Source: Rhodococcus sp. BP22
GTDB taxonomy: Bacteria; Actinomycetota; Actinomycetes; Mycobacteriales; Mycobacteriaceae
Assembly: GCF_014281965.1 (NCBI RefSeq)
Contig: NZ_JACFTB010000004.1
Coordinates: 372,001 to 436,000, forward strand
Reading direction: 5' to 3'
Length of the DNA stretch: 64,000 bases
Positions 32,912-41,419 of the stretch are shown piece by piece (the stretch's first letter is position 1; every line of letters begins with the position of its first letter). The notes under the pieces are model-generated. The model ran no database searches, was not told the origin of the DNA, and saw nothing but the letters and a program-made list of their open reading frames with translations. The translations under genes were made by a program, and so were the position numbers.

Positions 32912-33711
32912 CCGAACGACCTTCCAGGCTCGGCGCCACGTTCAGAGCGTGCAAAGACGAGAATCGGGCCGCACTGATCGGCTATCTCCCGGCGGGATTC
33001 CCGACGGTCGAGAAGTCGATCGAGGTCTTCGAGACCATGGTGTCCTCAGGCTGTGACATCGTCGAGGTCGGTATTCCGTACTCCGACCCCGTCATGGACG
33101 GGCCCACTATCCAAGCAGCGGCAGATACCGCACTTCGTGCTGGTGCCCGGGTGCGTGACGTGTTCACGGTCGTCGAGAGAGTCTCCGCGAGCGGCGGCAA
33201 GGCCATCGTGATGACCTATTGGAATCTCGTGATGCGCTACGGAATCGACGCTTTCGCCCGGGATCTCGCGAGTGCAGGCGGACTCGGCATCATCACTCCC
33301 GATTTGATCCCTGACGAAGCCGACGAGTGGATCGCAGCCTCGGATGCACACGATCTCGATCGCATCTTTCTCGTTGCACCGTCTTCGACCGAAGAGCGAC
33401 TGGCCAGCACGCTGAAGGCCAGCCGCGGGTTCGTCTACGCGGCGTCGACCATGGGTGTCACCGGTGCTCGTGATGTTGTCAGCTCGTCCGCACCTGAACT
33501 TACTGCCCGGATCCGCAAGCATTCCGACATTCCGGTGGGTGTCGGTCTGGGCGTGCGCTCGGGTGCGCAGGCCGCCGAGATCGCACGATACGCCGATGCA
33601 GTCATCGTCGGTTCGGCTCTGGTGTCCGCAGTGGACGAGGGTCTGGATGCCGTCGCGGCTTTGACCAGCGAACTCGCCGAGGGTGTCCGTTCGGCTAACG
33701 TAGCCCTGTGA
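32908..33711 (+). CDS. trpA: Tryptophan synthase alpha subunit
   Basis: 267-residue (beta/alpha)8 lyase releasing indole from indole-3-glycerol phosphate. The catalytic glutamate is in [20 protein letters not shown], with the phosphate-binding GLGVRSG near the C-terminus and [15 protein letters not shown] 32908 overlaps trpB, and its stop overlaps the GTG of lgt. It completes the trp set visible here (E, C, B, A). Confidence 0.97.
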   Translation: MTERPSRLGATFRACKDENRAALIGYLPAGFPTVEKSIEVFETMVSSGCDIVEVGIPYSDPVMDGPTIQAAADTALRAGARVRDVFTVVERVSASGGKAIVMTYWNLVMRYGIDAFARDLASAGGLGIITPDLIPDEADEWIAASDAHDLDRIFLVAPSSTEERLASTLKASRGFVYAASTMGVTGARDVVSSSAPELTARIRKHSDIPVGVGLGVRSGAQAAEIARYADAVIVGSALVSAVDEGLDAVAALTSELAEGVRSANVAL

Positions 33712-34733
33712 ATTCCGTCGTAGGACCCTCGACTGCAGTTCTCGCGTATATTCCCAGTCCGCCGCAAGGTGTTTGGTACATCGGGCCGATAGCGCTGCGT
33801 GCATACGCTCTCTTCATCATCGTCGGAATCGTCGTTGCCGTCGTATGGGGTGATCGCCGGTGGGTGGCCAGAGGCGGTACCAAGGGCACCGTGCTCGACG
33901 TCGCAGTGTGGGCAGTCCCGTTCGGCCTGCTCGGTGGCCGCATCTATCACGTCATCACCGATTGGAGCACCTACTTCGGGCCGGGTGGTGATCCCGTTCG
34001 CGCGCTCAAGGTGTGGGAAGGCGGGCTCGGAATCTGGGGTGCGGTTCTTCTCGGAGGGGTCGGCGCCTGGATCGCCTGTCGTCGTCGCGGAATCCCGTTG
34101 CCCGCGTTCGGTGATGCAGTCGGACCGCCGATCCTGCTCGCCCAGGCGATCGGTCGTATCGGTAACTACTTCAACCAGGAACTGTACGGACGAGAGACCA
34201 CGCGAGCATGGGGCCTCGAGATCTTCGAACGCGTCAACTCCGCCGGCCGCCTCGATCCTCTGACCGGGGTATCGAACGGTGTGATCGAAAAAGTCGTTCA
34301 CCCGACGTTCCTGTACGAGCTTCTGTGGAGCCTCGCCATCGTTGTGCTGTTGGTGGTCGTCGACCGTAGATACGCCATCGGCCACGGGCGCTTGTTCGCT
34401 CTGTACGTCGCCGGATACTGCGCCGGAAGGTTCTGGGTCGAACTACTTCGCGACGACTACGCCACGCATATCGCGGGAATTCGGGTCAATACCTTCACCT
34501 CGGCCATCGTGTTCGTTCTGGCGGTCCTCTACTTCGTACTGGCGAAGAAGGGCCGCGAAGATCCGGCAAGTCTCGAGTCCAAGGACCACACGAGCGCCTC
34601 TGCGGATACCGAAAAGACCGAGTCGGAAGAGCCCGAGTCGACATCCGACCAGACGTCCGATGACGCGGCGGTCGAGCTCGAGAAGGACTCCGCCCCGACG
34701 CCGGGGCAGGAGAAGGATTCCCCCGGTAAGTGA
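33708..34733 (+). CDS. lgt: Prolipoprotein diacylglyceryl transferase
   Basis: 341-residue inner-membrane enzyme that attaches diacylglycerol to lipobox cysteines. It would act on the three lipoproteins encoded in this window. Seven hydrophobic segments are visible, with the family signature GRIGNYFNQELYGRETT (149-165). The last 55 residues form an acidic Ser/Thr/Glu-rich tail absent from short homologues but common in actinobacteria. GTG 33708 overlaps the trpA stop. Confidence 0.95.
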   Translation: MNSVVGPSTAVLAYIPSPPQGVWYIGPIALRAYALFIIVGIVVAVVWGDRRWVARGGTKGTVLDVAVWAVPFGLLGGRIYHVITDWSTYFGPGGDPVRALKVWEGGLGIWGAVLLGGVGAWIACRRRGIPLPAFGDAVGPPILLAQAIGRIGNYFNQELYGRETTRAWGLEIFERVNSAGRLDPLTGVSNGVIEKVVHPTFLYELLWSLAIVVLLVVVDRRYAIGHGRLFALYVAGYCAGRFWVELLRDDYATHIAGIRVNTFTSAIVFVLAVLYFVLAKKGREDPASLESKDHTSASADTEKTESEEPESTSDQTSDDAAVELEKDSAPTPGQEKDSPGK

Positions 34734-34746
34734 CGCCGGCGACCCG

Positions 34747-34772
34747 CAGCTTTCAGCGGGTGCCGAAAGCTG
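34747..34772 (+). terminator. Hairpin after lgt
   Basis: CAGCTTTC (34747-34754) and GAAAGCTG (34765-34772) form an 8-bp stem with a 10-base loop, 14 bases after the lgt stop. No U-tract follows, so it is a weak terminator candidate for the trp-lgt operon. Confidence 0.45.
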
Positions 34773-34839
34773 AAGGACCTTACGGTATGGATGTGGCAGG
34801 CTGTGCTGGCTGCCATCGATTTCGAGCAAGGAGTAGCCG

Positions 34840-35754
34840 GTGAGCGAGCCCGACAAGCAGCCCGAGAGTGGGTCCTCCGATGGGGGATCCAACAATGAGA
34901 CGGAACGAATCGAGACGGAACGAATCGAGACGCCACCCGATTTCGGCACACCGTTCGACTACGACGCGACTGCCGAAGCGTCGTTGTCCGAGCAGCCTGC
35001 AACGTCGGAGACGGGACCGGTGACCGGTGCAATCGGATCGGGCTCGGGTTCGGGTTCGGGCCCTGGGTGGGCCGTGCATTCTGGTATCGGCAATGGTCCG
35101 GGGTGGGGCGAGTCACCGAGCTACCCACCTCTCACCGCCCCCGACTCCGCGTCCCCCTCCGACAATGGGCCGGATTCCGGCGTCAGCTTCGACAAGCCGA
35201 ATACGGCACCGTCGCACGGCGATACTTCGCCCGAACAAAACTTCAGTGCATCTCCTTACGGCCAGCCTGGCCCGGTGTACGGAACACCGGATCCTGGCTA
35301 CCCGCAGCCGAACCCCAACGATCAGTACTACGACCAGTACCAGGGCGGCGGTTACGGTCCACCGCCTTCGGGCCCGCCACCGGGAGGATTTCCACCACCG
35401 CCCGGGTATCAGCCGCAGCAGGGATATCCGCCGCCCGGATATCCGCCGCAACCTGCATACGGGGGTTATCCAGGAGCATCGTACGGAGTCGATCCCATGG
35501 CGCCGTACGGTAGGCATCCTGTCACCGGCGAGCCGTTTTCGGACCGGTCCAAACTGACAGCGGGGTTGCTCGGTATCCTTCTGGGTGCTTTCGGTGCCGG
35601 ACGCTTTTACCTCAATCAGCCGGGCATGGCGGTCGCTCAGATCGCAGTCACATGGTTGACCTGCGGAATCGGCGGGATCTGGCCGCTGATCGACGGAATC
35701 ATGATGCTGACCGGCAGCGTGCGAGACCAAAACGGTCGGCCCCTGCGGGACTGA
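34840..35754 (+). CDS. TM2-domain protein with Pro/Gly/Tyr-rich N-terminus
   Basis: 304 residues from GTG 34840, with AAGGAG upstream. Residues 1-125 are acidic and Ser/Gly-rich (a GSGSGSGPG run). Residues 130-225 are repeats of Tyr, Pro, Gln and Gly (GYPPPGYPPQ). The C-terminal 75 residues are a TM2 domain with two helices (LLGILLGAFGAGRFYL, AQIAVTWLTCGIGGIWPLIDGIMML). Such disordered-plus-TM2 proteins are frequent in actinobacteria and of unknown role. It lies between lgt and pyk, matching the mycobacterial Rv1615 position from memory. Confidence 0.85.
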   Translation: MSEPDKQPESGSSDGGSNNETERIETERIETPPDFGTPFDYDATAEASLSEQPATSETGPVTGAIGSGSGSGSGPGWAVHSGIGNGPGWGESPSYPPLTAPDSASPSDNGPDSGVSFDKPNTAPSHGDTSPEQNFSASPYGQPGPVYGTPDPGYPQPNPNDQYYDQYQGGGYGPPPSGPPPGGFPPPPGYQPQQGYPPPGYPPQPAYGGYPGASYGVDPMAPYGRHPVTGEPFSDRSKLTAGLLGILLGAFGAGRFYLNQPGMAVAQIAVTWLTCGIGGIWPLIDGIMMLTGSVRDQNGRPLRD

Positions 35755-35770
35755 CACTTCGCACGATGAA

Positions 35771-35829
35771 CCGCATATTGCTACGGCCGGGAACGGGCAG
35801 TCGACGATTCCGGCCGTAGCAATATGCGG
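35771..35829. terminator. 20-bp perfect inverted repeat after TM2 gene
   Basis: CCGCATATTGCTACGGCCGG (35771-35790) pairs perfectly with 35810-35829 across a 19-base spacer, starting 17 bases after the TM2 gene stop. It would form a very stable hairpin and could serve as a terminator or processing site. There is no U-tract. The arms are partly A/T-rich (CATATTG), unlike the surrounding coding DNA. Confidence 0.6.
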
Positions 35830-35897
35830 ACCAAAGTACGGCCACAAGCGGCGGGGCGGGGTCCCGCCGCTCGCTCGAGATCCTCCGTGAGCTCGCC

Positions 35898-36080
35898 ATG
35901 TTGGTTGTGGCCCTGCCGCTCCCTCTCGTCGGTCTCGTGCTGGCGACGGTTTGTTTCGCGCTCGGTGCTGAAGCGGTTGCGACTATCTTGTCGGCGCCAC
36001 TTGCATTGGTGTTCGCGAGCATCGTGCAGGCGAGTGTGACGGCGCGGCGTACTGTCTTGGCCGCCGTGGTGGGGTGGTGA
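35898..36080 (+). CDS. Small hydrophobic protein, possibly a broken membrane gene
   Basis: 60 residues with two hydrophobic segments (MLVVALPLPLVGLVLATVCFAL and TILSAPLALVFASIVQASV). The ATG has no good ribosome-binding site, and the reading frame is open upstream back to 35820 without another start. Immediately overlapping in another frame, a valine-rich hydrophobic stretch (GTIALIVRAVVVAA) continues, so a frameshift in a three-helix membrane protein is possible. M. tuberculosis has a membrane-protein gene (Rv1616) in this place. The assignment is uncertain. Confidence 0.4.
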   Translation: MLVVALPLPLVGLVLATVCFALGAEAVATILSAPLALVFASIVQASVTARRTVLAAVVGW

Positions 36081-36345
36081 TAGGGACTATCGCTCTGATC
36101 GTGCGTGCCGTGGTTGTGGCGGCGACTGACCCGACTGTGTCTGTTCGCCGCTGGTGTCGAACGGGACACCGTGCATCCGGCCTCGGTCGGCAGGAAACTG
36201 AGAAGTGCAATTGGGGCGAGCAGCACCGGTATCTGAACCGATGCAGGTGCTTTGAGCACGGCCTTAGTCTTATTACTTGCGAGTAGATTTTCGTTGGTCG
36301 CCTCTGCCGACGAGTAGAAACGACACACCGACTAGGCTCGTCTTC

Positions 36346-37764
36346 GTGAGCCGACGTACGAAGATCGTTTGCACCCTTGGACCTGCGACCGCTACCAGTG
36401 AGCGAATCCGTGAACTCGTAGAGAGTGGAATGGATGTCGCCAGACTGAATTTCAGCCACGGTGATCACCCCGATCATCAGGCGAACTACGAGAGGGTCCG
36501 AGAGGCATCGAATCTCACCGGCAAGGCCGTGGGAATTCTTGCCGACCTCCAGGGCCCGAAGATTCGTCTCGGTCGATTCGCCGAGGGTAAAACCACCTGG
36601 GCCGCCGGCGAATTGGTGCGCATCACCGTCGACGAGGTCGAAGGCACTCATGATCGGGTGTCGACGACCTACAAGGAGTTGGCACAGGACGCCAAGGAAG
36701 GCGACCGCCTGCTTGTCGACGACGGCAAGGTCGGGCTCGTCGTCACCGGTGTCGAAGGCAACGACGTTCTCTGTCGGGTAACCGAGGGAGGACCGGTCAG
36801 CAACAACAAGGGCGTGTCCCTGCCCGGTATGGACGTATCGGTTCCGGCGCTGTCGGAAAAGGACATCGCGGACCTCGAATTCGCGCTGGATCTCGGTGTC
36901 GACTTCATCGCACTGTCGTTCGTCCGTTCGCCTGCCGACGTCGAACTGGTCCACTCCATCATGGACCGAGTCGGCCGCCGAGTGCCGGTCATCGCCAAGA
37001 TCGAAAAGCCCGAAGCAGTCGACAATCTCGAAGCCATCGTTCTTGCATTCGACGCTGTGATGGTCGCCCGCGGCGACCTCGGCGTCGAATTGCCGCTCGA
37101 ACAGGTACCGCTGGTGCAGAAGCGTGCCATTCAAATTGCTCGCGCCAACGCCAAGCCCGTCATCGTCGCCACTCAGATGCTCGAGTCGATGATCGAGAAT
37201 TCGCGGCCTACGAGAGCCGAAGCGTCCGACGTGGCGAACGCGGTCCTCGACGGAACCGATGCAGTCATGCTCTCCGGTGAGACCTCCGTCGGCAAATACG
37301 TCATGGAGACCGTGCGCACGATGGCTCGGATCGTCGAAACAGTCGAGACCGAGGGTGAGGGCGTTCCACCGTTGACACACACGCCGCGTACCAAGCGTGG
37401 CGTCATCTCCTATGCTGCCCGCGACATCGGTGAGCGCCTCGATGCCAAGGCGCTTGTGGCGTTCACTCAGTCCGGCGACACCGTACGACGCCTGGCCCGT
37501 CTGCACACCTCGCTCCCGCTGCTCGCGTTCACCTCGATTCCGGAGGTCCGTAGTCAGCTTTCCTTGAGCTGGGGGACCGAGACGTTCCTGGTGCCAGAGG
37601 TCGAAACAACCGATGCGATGGTGCTCGAAGTCGACAAAGCCTTGCTCGAACTCGGCCGCTACAACAAGGGCGATCAGGTCGTGATCGTCGCCGGTGCGCC
37701 CCCCGGCACAGTAGGCTCGACCAACTTGATCCATGTGCATCGAATTGGGGAAGAGGACCGGTAA
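36346..37764 (+). CDS. pyk: Pyruvate kinase
   Basis: 472 residues from GTG 36346, matching the usual actinobacterial length. It catalyses the last glycolytic step (phosphoenolpyruvate + ADP to pyruvate + ATP). It begins SRRTKIVCTLGPAT and has LNFSHGDH, the PEP/metal site IAKIEKPEAVDN with MVARGDLGVELP, ATQMLESMI, and the C-terminal nucleotide domain. The stop is followed immediately by the GTG of the thioesterase gene, so the two are cotranscribed. Confidence 0.96.
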   Translation: MSRRTKIVCTLGPATATSERIRELVESGMDVARLNFSHGDHPDHQANYERVREASNLTGKAVGILADLQGPKIRLGRFAEGKTTWAAGELVRITVDEVEGTHDRVSTTYKELAQDAKEGDRLLVDDGKVGLVVTGVEGNDVLCRVTEGGPVSNNKGVSLPGMDVSVPALSEKDIADLEFALDLGVDFIALSFVRSPADVELVHSIMDRVGRRVPVIAKIEKPEAVDNLEAIVLAFDAVMVARGDLGVELPLEQVPLVQKRAIQIARANAKPVIVATQMLESMIENSRPTRAEASDVANAVLDGTDAVMLSGETSVGKYVMETVRTMARIVETVETEGEGVPPLTHTPRTKRGVISYAARDIGERLDAKALVAFTQSGDTVRRLARLHTSLPLLAFTSIPEVRSQLSLSWGTETFLVPEVETTDAMVLEVDKALLELGRYNKGDQVVIVAGAPPGTVGSTNLIHVHRIGEEDR

Positions 37765-38691
37765 GTGGCAGATGTGGGGGGACCCGGTGCCGCAGCGTTA
37801 CCCGGGACCGATGTGAAGACGGATCTGCAGACGCTTCTCGAGTTGCTCGACCTCGAGAAGATCGGTGACGGTGTGTACCGGGGGGTGCATCCGCGCCAGG
37901 TGGGCAGCCGCACTTTCGGCGGCCAACTTCTCGCGCAGGCTCTGATCGCGGCCGGTAAGACGGTCGAGGGCACCACCCGCGATGTGCACGCTGTCAACGC
38001 ACACTTCATCCGTGGCGGAGACGTCAAGAAGCCCATCGACTATCACGTGTCCATCCAGCGCGACGGACGCGCCTTCGCCAACCGGCAGGTCACCGCGGTT
38101 CAGGACGGCAACGAGTTGTTCGTGATGTTGGCCGCGTTCCAGGACTTCGGTAAGGGGCTCGAGCACAGCGTCGAACTACCCGACGTGCCGTACCCGGATG
38201 CGTTGCCTCCGCTCGGCGATCACTTCATCGGATACGAAGATCGCCTGCAGATGTTCGTCAACGCACTCAAGCCGATCGATATGCGTTACGCCAACGACCC
38301 GACCTGGATCATGCAGGGTACCGGTGAGAGGCTCACGCACAATCGTGTGTGGATGAAAGCTGACGGCGAACTTCCCGATGCGTCGATCTACCATGCGGCC
38401 ACGATGGCGTACGCGTCGGACACGACAGTGCTCGACTCGATCATCACCACTCACGGGCTTTCATGGGGGTTCGATCGGATCGTTGCGGCGACCGTCAATC
38501 ACTCGATCTGGTTCCACCGGCCGTTCCGATTCGACGAATGGGCGCTCTATGCCACCGAATCACCTGTAGCCGCTGGTTCGCGGGGCCTGGCCACCGGTCG
38601 GTTCTTCTCGATGGACGGGCTGTTGTTGGCCACCGTCGTCCAGGAGGGTCTCATTCGACACTTTCCCAAGAAAGAACGACTGGCTACGTAA
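37765..38691 (+). CDS. tesB: Acyl-CoA thioesterase II
   Basis: 308-residue double hot-dog thioesterase that hydrolyses medium- and long-chain acyl-CoA. GTG 37765 begins directly after the pyk stop codon. Family landmarks are RTFGGQLLAQALIAAGKTV, HAVNAHFIRGGDVKKPIDYHV, and the C-terminal HSIWFHRPFRFDEWALYATESPVAAGSRGLATGRFF. Its pairing with pyk is shared with mycobacteria (tesB1 next to pykA, from memory). Confidence 0.93.
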   Translation: MADVGGPGAAALPGTDVKTDLQTLLELLDLEKIGDGVYRGVHPRQVGSRTFGGQLLAQALIAAGKTVEGTTRDVHAVNAHFIRGGDVKKPIDYHVSIQRDGRAFANRQVTAVQDGNELFVMLAAFQDFGKGLEHSVELPDVPYPDALPPLGDHFIGYEDRLQMFVNALKPIDMRYANDPTWIMQGTGERLTHNRVWMKADGELPDASIYHAATMAYASDTTVLDSIITTHGLSWGFDRIVAATVNHSIWFHRPFRFDEWALYATESPVAAGSRGLATGRFFSMDGLLLATVVQEGLIRHFPKKERLAT

Positions 38692-38727
38692 GTTGTCAGG
38701 CAGTGCCGTCGCTGACGGTGGAGGCCG

Positions 38728-39156
38728 TCAGGCGCTTTCCTCCACCGGGAGGACAAGGTCGCCGAGGGTGCCCAAGGGCTGACACGAACGGTGGGTGATC
38801 CGCCAACCCGCATCCGTGCGCAACCACCTGTCGTCGTATATCCCTACGAAGTCCCAGTGCTGTACCGGGCGCCCAGGCGCGGAAAAGTGTATGGCCCGGA
38901 TGTAGCTCGTCGAGGTGGCCCGGTCTCCATCGACCCGGACGCGGTAGTTGCCGGTCAAGTGCTGGGTGGGCCCGCAGCGGCCGAGGTAGCGGATGGTGTT
39001 GGCGGTGATCGCCGGCAGACCCTTCTGGCCGTAGCCTTCGGCGTCCTCGGTGAAGATCTCGCCGAGGCGGTCCCACTCTTTGTGGTCGAGGATCCATGCG
39101 ATTTCGATGAGCTGCTCGACGATCTCCTGGTGGTTCTCATTCATTGCATGCTCCAT
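38728..39156 (-). CDS. SnoaL/NTF2-like protein
   Basis: 142-residue alpha+beta-barrel protein of the SnoaL-like/nuclear transport factor 2 type: IAWILDHKEWDRLGEIFTEDAEGYGQKG, then HLTGNYRVRVDGDRATSTSYIRAIHF and DRWLRTDAGWRITHRS. A second ATG (39144) is an alternative start. Relatives include hydroxysteroid isomerases and ring hydroxylating dioxygenase small subunits, but no specific catalytic pattern is clear. The gene converges on tesB with 36 bases between stops. Confidence 0.78.
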   Translation of the reverse strand: MEHAMNENHQEIVEQLIEIAWILDHKEWDRLGEIFTEDAEGYGQKGLPAITANTIRYLGRCGPTQHLTGNYRVRVDGDRATSTSYIRAIHFSAPGRPVQHWDFVGIYDDRWLRTDAGWRITHRSCQPLGTLGDLVLPVEESA

Positions 39157-39241
39157 GGGTGGCTGGGATCATTGTTCTCTCACCGAAGATATAACCGCAG
39201 AGACGACCTGGAATACCAACGATGGCCCAGCGCAACCGAGT

Positions 39242-39739
39242 TCAGCGGCCGACGACAGCCCACGCAGCGAGCTTGGTCTCGAAATTCATGGACGCGTGCG
39301 CCGGGCTCGTCGACGGGAGCAGGGCCATCGTGACTTCGGCGGTGCGGGCCGTAGTCGGCGCATACCGTCGATAGCTGGCCTCGGCCTTGGCACCGTTGAA
39401 GAAGATGCGGTTGATCGACGGGTGAGATTCGAGGAGCGCGGTGATGTCGTTGATCTCGATGGAGGATTCGACGATCGCGGAGTCGAGGCTTCCTGTTCGC
39501 GTGCACAGCTTCATCACGTCCCAGACGGCGATACCGTGGCGTCGTAGCGCGGCAACTCGATCTTCGTAGTCCAGGTTCGGTCCGGCCTCGAACAGTTCTC
39601 CTATGATCTGCCAGAACGCATTTCGTGGATGTGCGTAGTAGGCCTGGGCAGTCAGTGACGCGACTCCCGGCATCGATCCGAGTATCAGCGTGTGCGCATT
39701 CTCCGAGACTATCGGCGCAAAGCTGTGGATGGTGGTCAT
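39242..39739 (-). CDS. Hypoxanthine-DNA (deoxyinosine) glycosylase, uracil-DNA glycosylase superfamily
   Basis: 165 residues from ATG 39739. The first active-site motif GSMPGVASLTAQAYYAHPRNAFWQI (residues 21-45) and the second motif LPSTSPAHAS match the HDG family (UDG family 6), which removes deaminated adenine from DNA. The asparagine in HPRNAFW is the conserved active-site residue of this family. A longer upstream frame exists but starts inside the adjacent small gene region. Confidence 0.85.
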   Translation of the reverse strand: MTTIHSFAPIVSENAHTLILGSMPGVASLTAQAYYAHPRNAFWQIIGELFEAGPNLDYEDRVAALRRHGIAVWDVMKLCTRTGSLDSAIVESSIEINDITALLESHPSINRIFFNGAKAEASYRRYAPTTARTAEVTMALLPSTSPAHASMNFETKLAAWAVVGR

Positions 39740-39796
39740 GATCGAAACAGTCTCACGTTGCGAAAGCGCTGCATGGGTAGCAGTGGCTGACGGACA

Positions 39797-40003
39797 ATGG
39801 TCATCATGTTGGACCCACGAGTACTCGACAACCATGAGCTCGACGCAGAACTGGCTGCACTCCGGCGGGGGCGTGACGCCTCGATGGACGAAGGAGCTGG
39901 AGACGATACTTTGGCCGAGGCGGATCGGCTGATCGAGAGGTTCGAGAAGGAAATTAAGGCGCGACATCAGGATTCCAGCCAGCAGGACCAGATGGACGTC
40001 TGA
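39797..40003 (+). CDS. Small charged protein, unknown
   Basis: 68 residues (or 65 from ATG 39806) with no membrane segment. It is rich in Asp, Glu and Arg with a helical pattern (ELDAELAALRRGRDA, TLAEADRLIERFEKEIKARHQ) suggesting a short coiled coil. It is divergent from the glycosylase gene with 57 bases between starts. The ribosome-binding site is weak. I do not recognise the family. Confidence 0.5.
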   Translation: MVIMLDPRVLDNHELDAELAALRRGRDASMDEGAGDDTLAEADRLIERFEKEIKARHQDSSQQDQMDV

Positions 40004-40013
40004 GCCACCGTTG

Positions 40014-40193
40014 TCAGTCGGTCACCGGGCGGTCGACATATCCGGTGGTGTGCTGATTGTCCGCACTGCACTGGTAGTAGACCCACTTGGCGTCCGAGGT
40101 ACCGGCGGGATCACCGAACCGGTGAGTGACACGCTCCGCACATAAAGTGCCTGCGCCTCTGTCGTGGCAACGAAGATTGCTGGGTATGTACAT
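40014..40193 (-). CDS. Small cysteine-containing protein, unknown
   Basis: 59 residues from ATG 40193, preceded by GGTGGG three bases upstream. The residue pattern is coding-like: three cysteines (C9, C18, C42), ERVTHRFGDPAGT and AKWVYYQCSADNQHTTGYVDRP. No signal peptide is present. The cysteines could bind a metal or pair. It ends close to the convergent small gene at 39797-40003. The family is not recognised. Confidence 0.45.
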   Translation of the reverse strand: MYIPSNLRCHDRGAGTLCAERVTHRFGDPAGTSDAKWVYYQCSADNQHTTGYVDRPVTD

Positions 40194-40249
40194 GAGCCCA
40201 CCATAGGCTCTATCTACAAGGCCGTTTACCAGGCGTTTTTAGATACGAC

Positions 40250-40912
40250 TTATTCTTCGCGGAGCTTCGGTCGTCCCGTTCTCGTGATCACGCACAGGTC
40301 GGGTTGCACGAAGGGGAGTAGCGCGACATTCGGGCTGGTGTCTTCTTCGATTTCGAGGATTCGTTCGATCAGGCCGCGGTGCACCGAACACACCACTTGT
40401 GGATGCGCCACCGCCGAGTCGCGAAACGGACAGGCTCGCAATTCGATCGTTCCCTGGGCATCGGTGTGTGGGTCGAAGCCGAGTTGGTCGAGGACGGTCA
40501 GCAGTTCGACGCTGCCCGTCCCGGGCATCGTGTTCTGGGCAATGATGTCGTCTGCCCACTGCCTTCCTGCGTCTTCCGCACTCGCGCGGCCACCGTCGTC
40601 GTGGGTGGCCAACGCCTCGGCCAGTACGTCGATGAGTTGTACTCGAGAAGTCTCGCTCCGCACCACTGGCGTGGCAGTGTAGAAAGTTCGGGGGCGTCCG
40701 CGACGCTTCTCCGAGACCGGCTGGCGCCGAACCATTCCAGAGCCTTCGAGATGGTCGAGGTGAAACCGAACAGTGGTGAGATGCAAGTCGATTCTGGTGG
40801 CTATGCTCAGCGCGTCGAGTGGATCGCGAGCCTCGACGAGCATGTCGAGTATCTGCCGCCGCGTTTCGGATGCGAGCGCGGCGTGATGGGCGTTGTCGCT
40901 CCGATCAGCCAT
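40250..40912 (-). CDS. SufR-like helix-turn-helix regulator with candidate Fe-S cysteines
   Basis: 220 residues. The N-terminal ArsR/DeoR-type winged helix (ETRRQILDMLVEARDPLDALSIATRIDLHLTTVRFHLDHLEGSGMVRRQ) is followed by a C-terminal sensor domain with C161 (ACPFRD), C175 and H178 (VVCSVHRG), and C207 (PDLCVIT). This spacing resembles the iron-sulphur regulator SufR and its nitric-oxide-responsive relatives. It probably senses NO or oxidants through a cluster and controls the adjacent globin and cupin genes. The promoter element 40918-40928 lies five bases from its start. Confidence 0.82.
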   Translation of the reverse strand: MADRSDNAHHAALASETRRQILDMLVEARDPLDALSIATRIDLHLTTVRFHLDHLEGSGMVRRQPVSEKRRGRPRTFYTATPVVRSETSRVQLIDVLAEALATHDDGGRASAEDAGRQWADDIIAQNTMPGTGSVELLTVLDQLGFDPHTDAQGTIELRACPFRDSAVAHPQVVCSVHRGLIERILEIEEDTSPNVALLPFVQPDLCVITRTGRPKLREE

Positions 40913-40917
40913 TGTTT

Positions 40918-40928
40918 GAAAGTATCAC
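40918..40928 (-). promoter_or_regulatory. Leaderless -10/operator element before the SufR-like gene
   Basis: On the minus strand GTGATACTTTC ends five bases before the ATG. It contains a TACTTT (-10 pattern TANNNT), placing the transcription start at or next to the ATG. The same 11 bases precede the cupin gene at 41404-41414 with the same five-base spacing. The context GATAGTGATACTTTC is an imperfect palindrome, so it may also be a regulator site. Confidence 0.6.
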
Positions 40929-40947
40929 TATCCGCTAAATTCAGACA

Positions 40948-41373
40948 TCACAGACCCGCTTGGATGCTGCGCGTACTCACGGATTCGTTCTCGCGACGTG
41001 AACTCGCGTGAAGCCGTCGATGAATCGAGTAGGCGATTCGGCGCGCCTGGGTCTTGGCTGCCTCGGCCTTCTGTCCGGCGAAGCTCTCGTCGACGTTGGC
41101 GACCCAGATTTCGAGCCACCGGTCGAAGTGTTCCTGCTCCAGTGGGAACCTGTCGTTCAGTGCGACGTGGAGTTGGAACGCGTTGCGCTTGTACTTGCCT
41201 GCGCGAAACAGCACTGTTTCCCAGAAGTCGCACATGATCGGCAGGTGATGGCCCAGATCCATCTCCGCGATCTCGGTGAATATCGGACCGATCAACGGAT
41301 CGGCGAATGCTCGTTCGTAGAACTCGCCGACCATGGTCTCGACGTCGTGCCGGTCTCTCAAGTCTCGCATCAT
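40948..41373 (-). CDS. Group III truncated haemoglobin
   Basis: 141-residue haem protein of the 2-over-2 globin fold, group III. DFWETVLFRAGKYKRNAFQLHVAL and PLEQEHFDRWLEIW are diagnostic, with the proximal histidine at H82. DESFAGQKAEAAKTQARRIA follows. Likely roles are O2/NO binding or NO detoxification. It is divergent from the cupin fusion across 46 bases and upstream of the SufR-like regulator. A TAGGAT (41386-41381) lies seven bases before ATG 41373, suggesting leaderless transcription. Confidence 0.92.
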   Translation of the reverse strand: MMRDLRDRHDVETMVGEFYERAFADPLIGPIFTEIAEMDLGHHLPIMCDFWETVLFRAGKYKRNAFQLHVALNDRFPLEQEHFDRWLEIWVANVDESFAGQKAEAAKTQARRIAYSIHRRLHASSRRENESVSTRSIQAGL

Positions 41374-41403
41374 GCTGTCGATCCTAGGTGATTAAAAAGC
41401 ATT

Positions 41404-41414
41404 GTGATACTTTC
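41404..41414 (+). promoter_or_regulatory. Leaderless -10/operator element before the cupin fusion gene
   Basis: GTGATACTTTC followed by five bases and then ATG 41420. TACTTT (41408-41413) fits the actinobacterial -10 pattern seven bases before the start codon. The element is identical to that before the SufR-like gene. In the opposite direction it lies upstream of the divergent globin promoter, so a bound protein could affect both. Confidence 0.6.
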
Positions 41415-41419
41415 TATTC

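Larger units (their letters stand above)
35755..36345. other. Region between TM2 gene and pyk
   Basis: 591 bases. It holds a perfect 20-base inverted repeat (35771-35829) and a short hydrophobic open frame (35898-36080). A second hydrophobic stretch in another frame (36074 onward) may be its frameshifted continuation. The pyk promoter must lie at the right end, but I see no clear -35/-10 pair. No other gene is convincing on either strand. Confidence 0.55.

Noticed and set aside
35699..36328. Minus-strand open frame of 209 codons upstream of pyk
   Set aside because: It is low-complexity Ala/Thr/Arg sequence antisense to a hydrophobic plus-strand stretch, with no motif and no ribosome-binding site.
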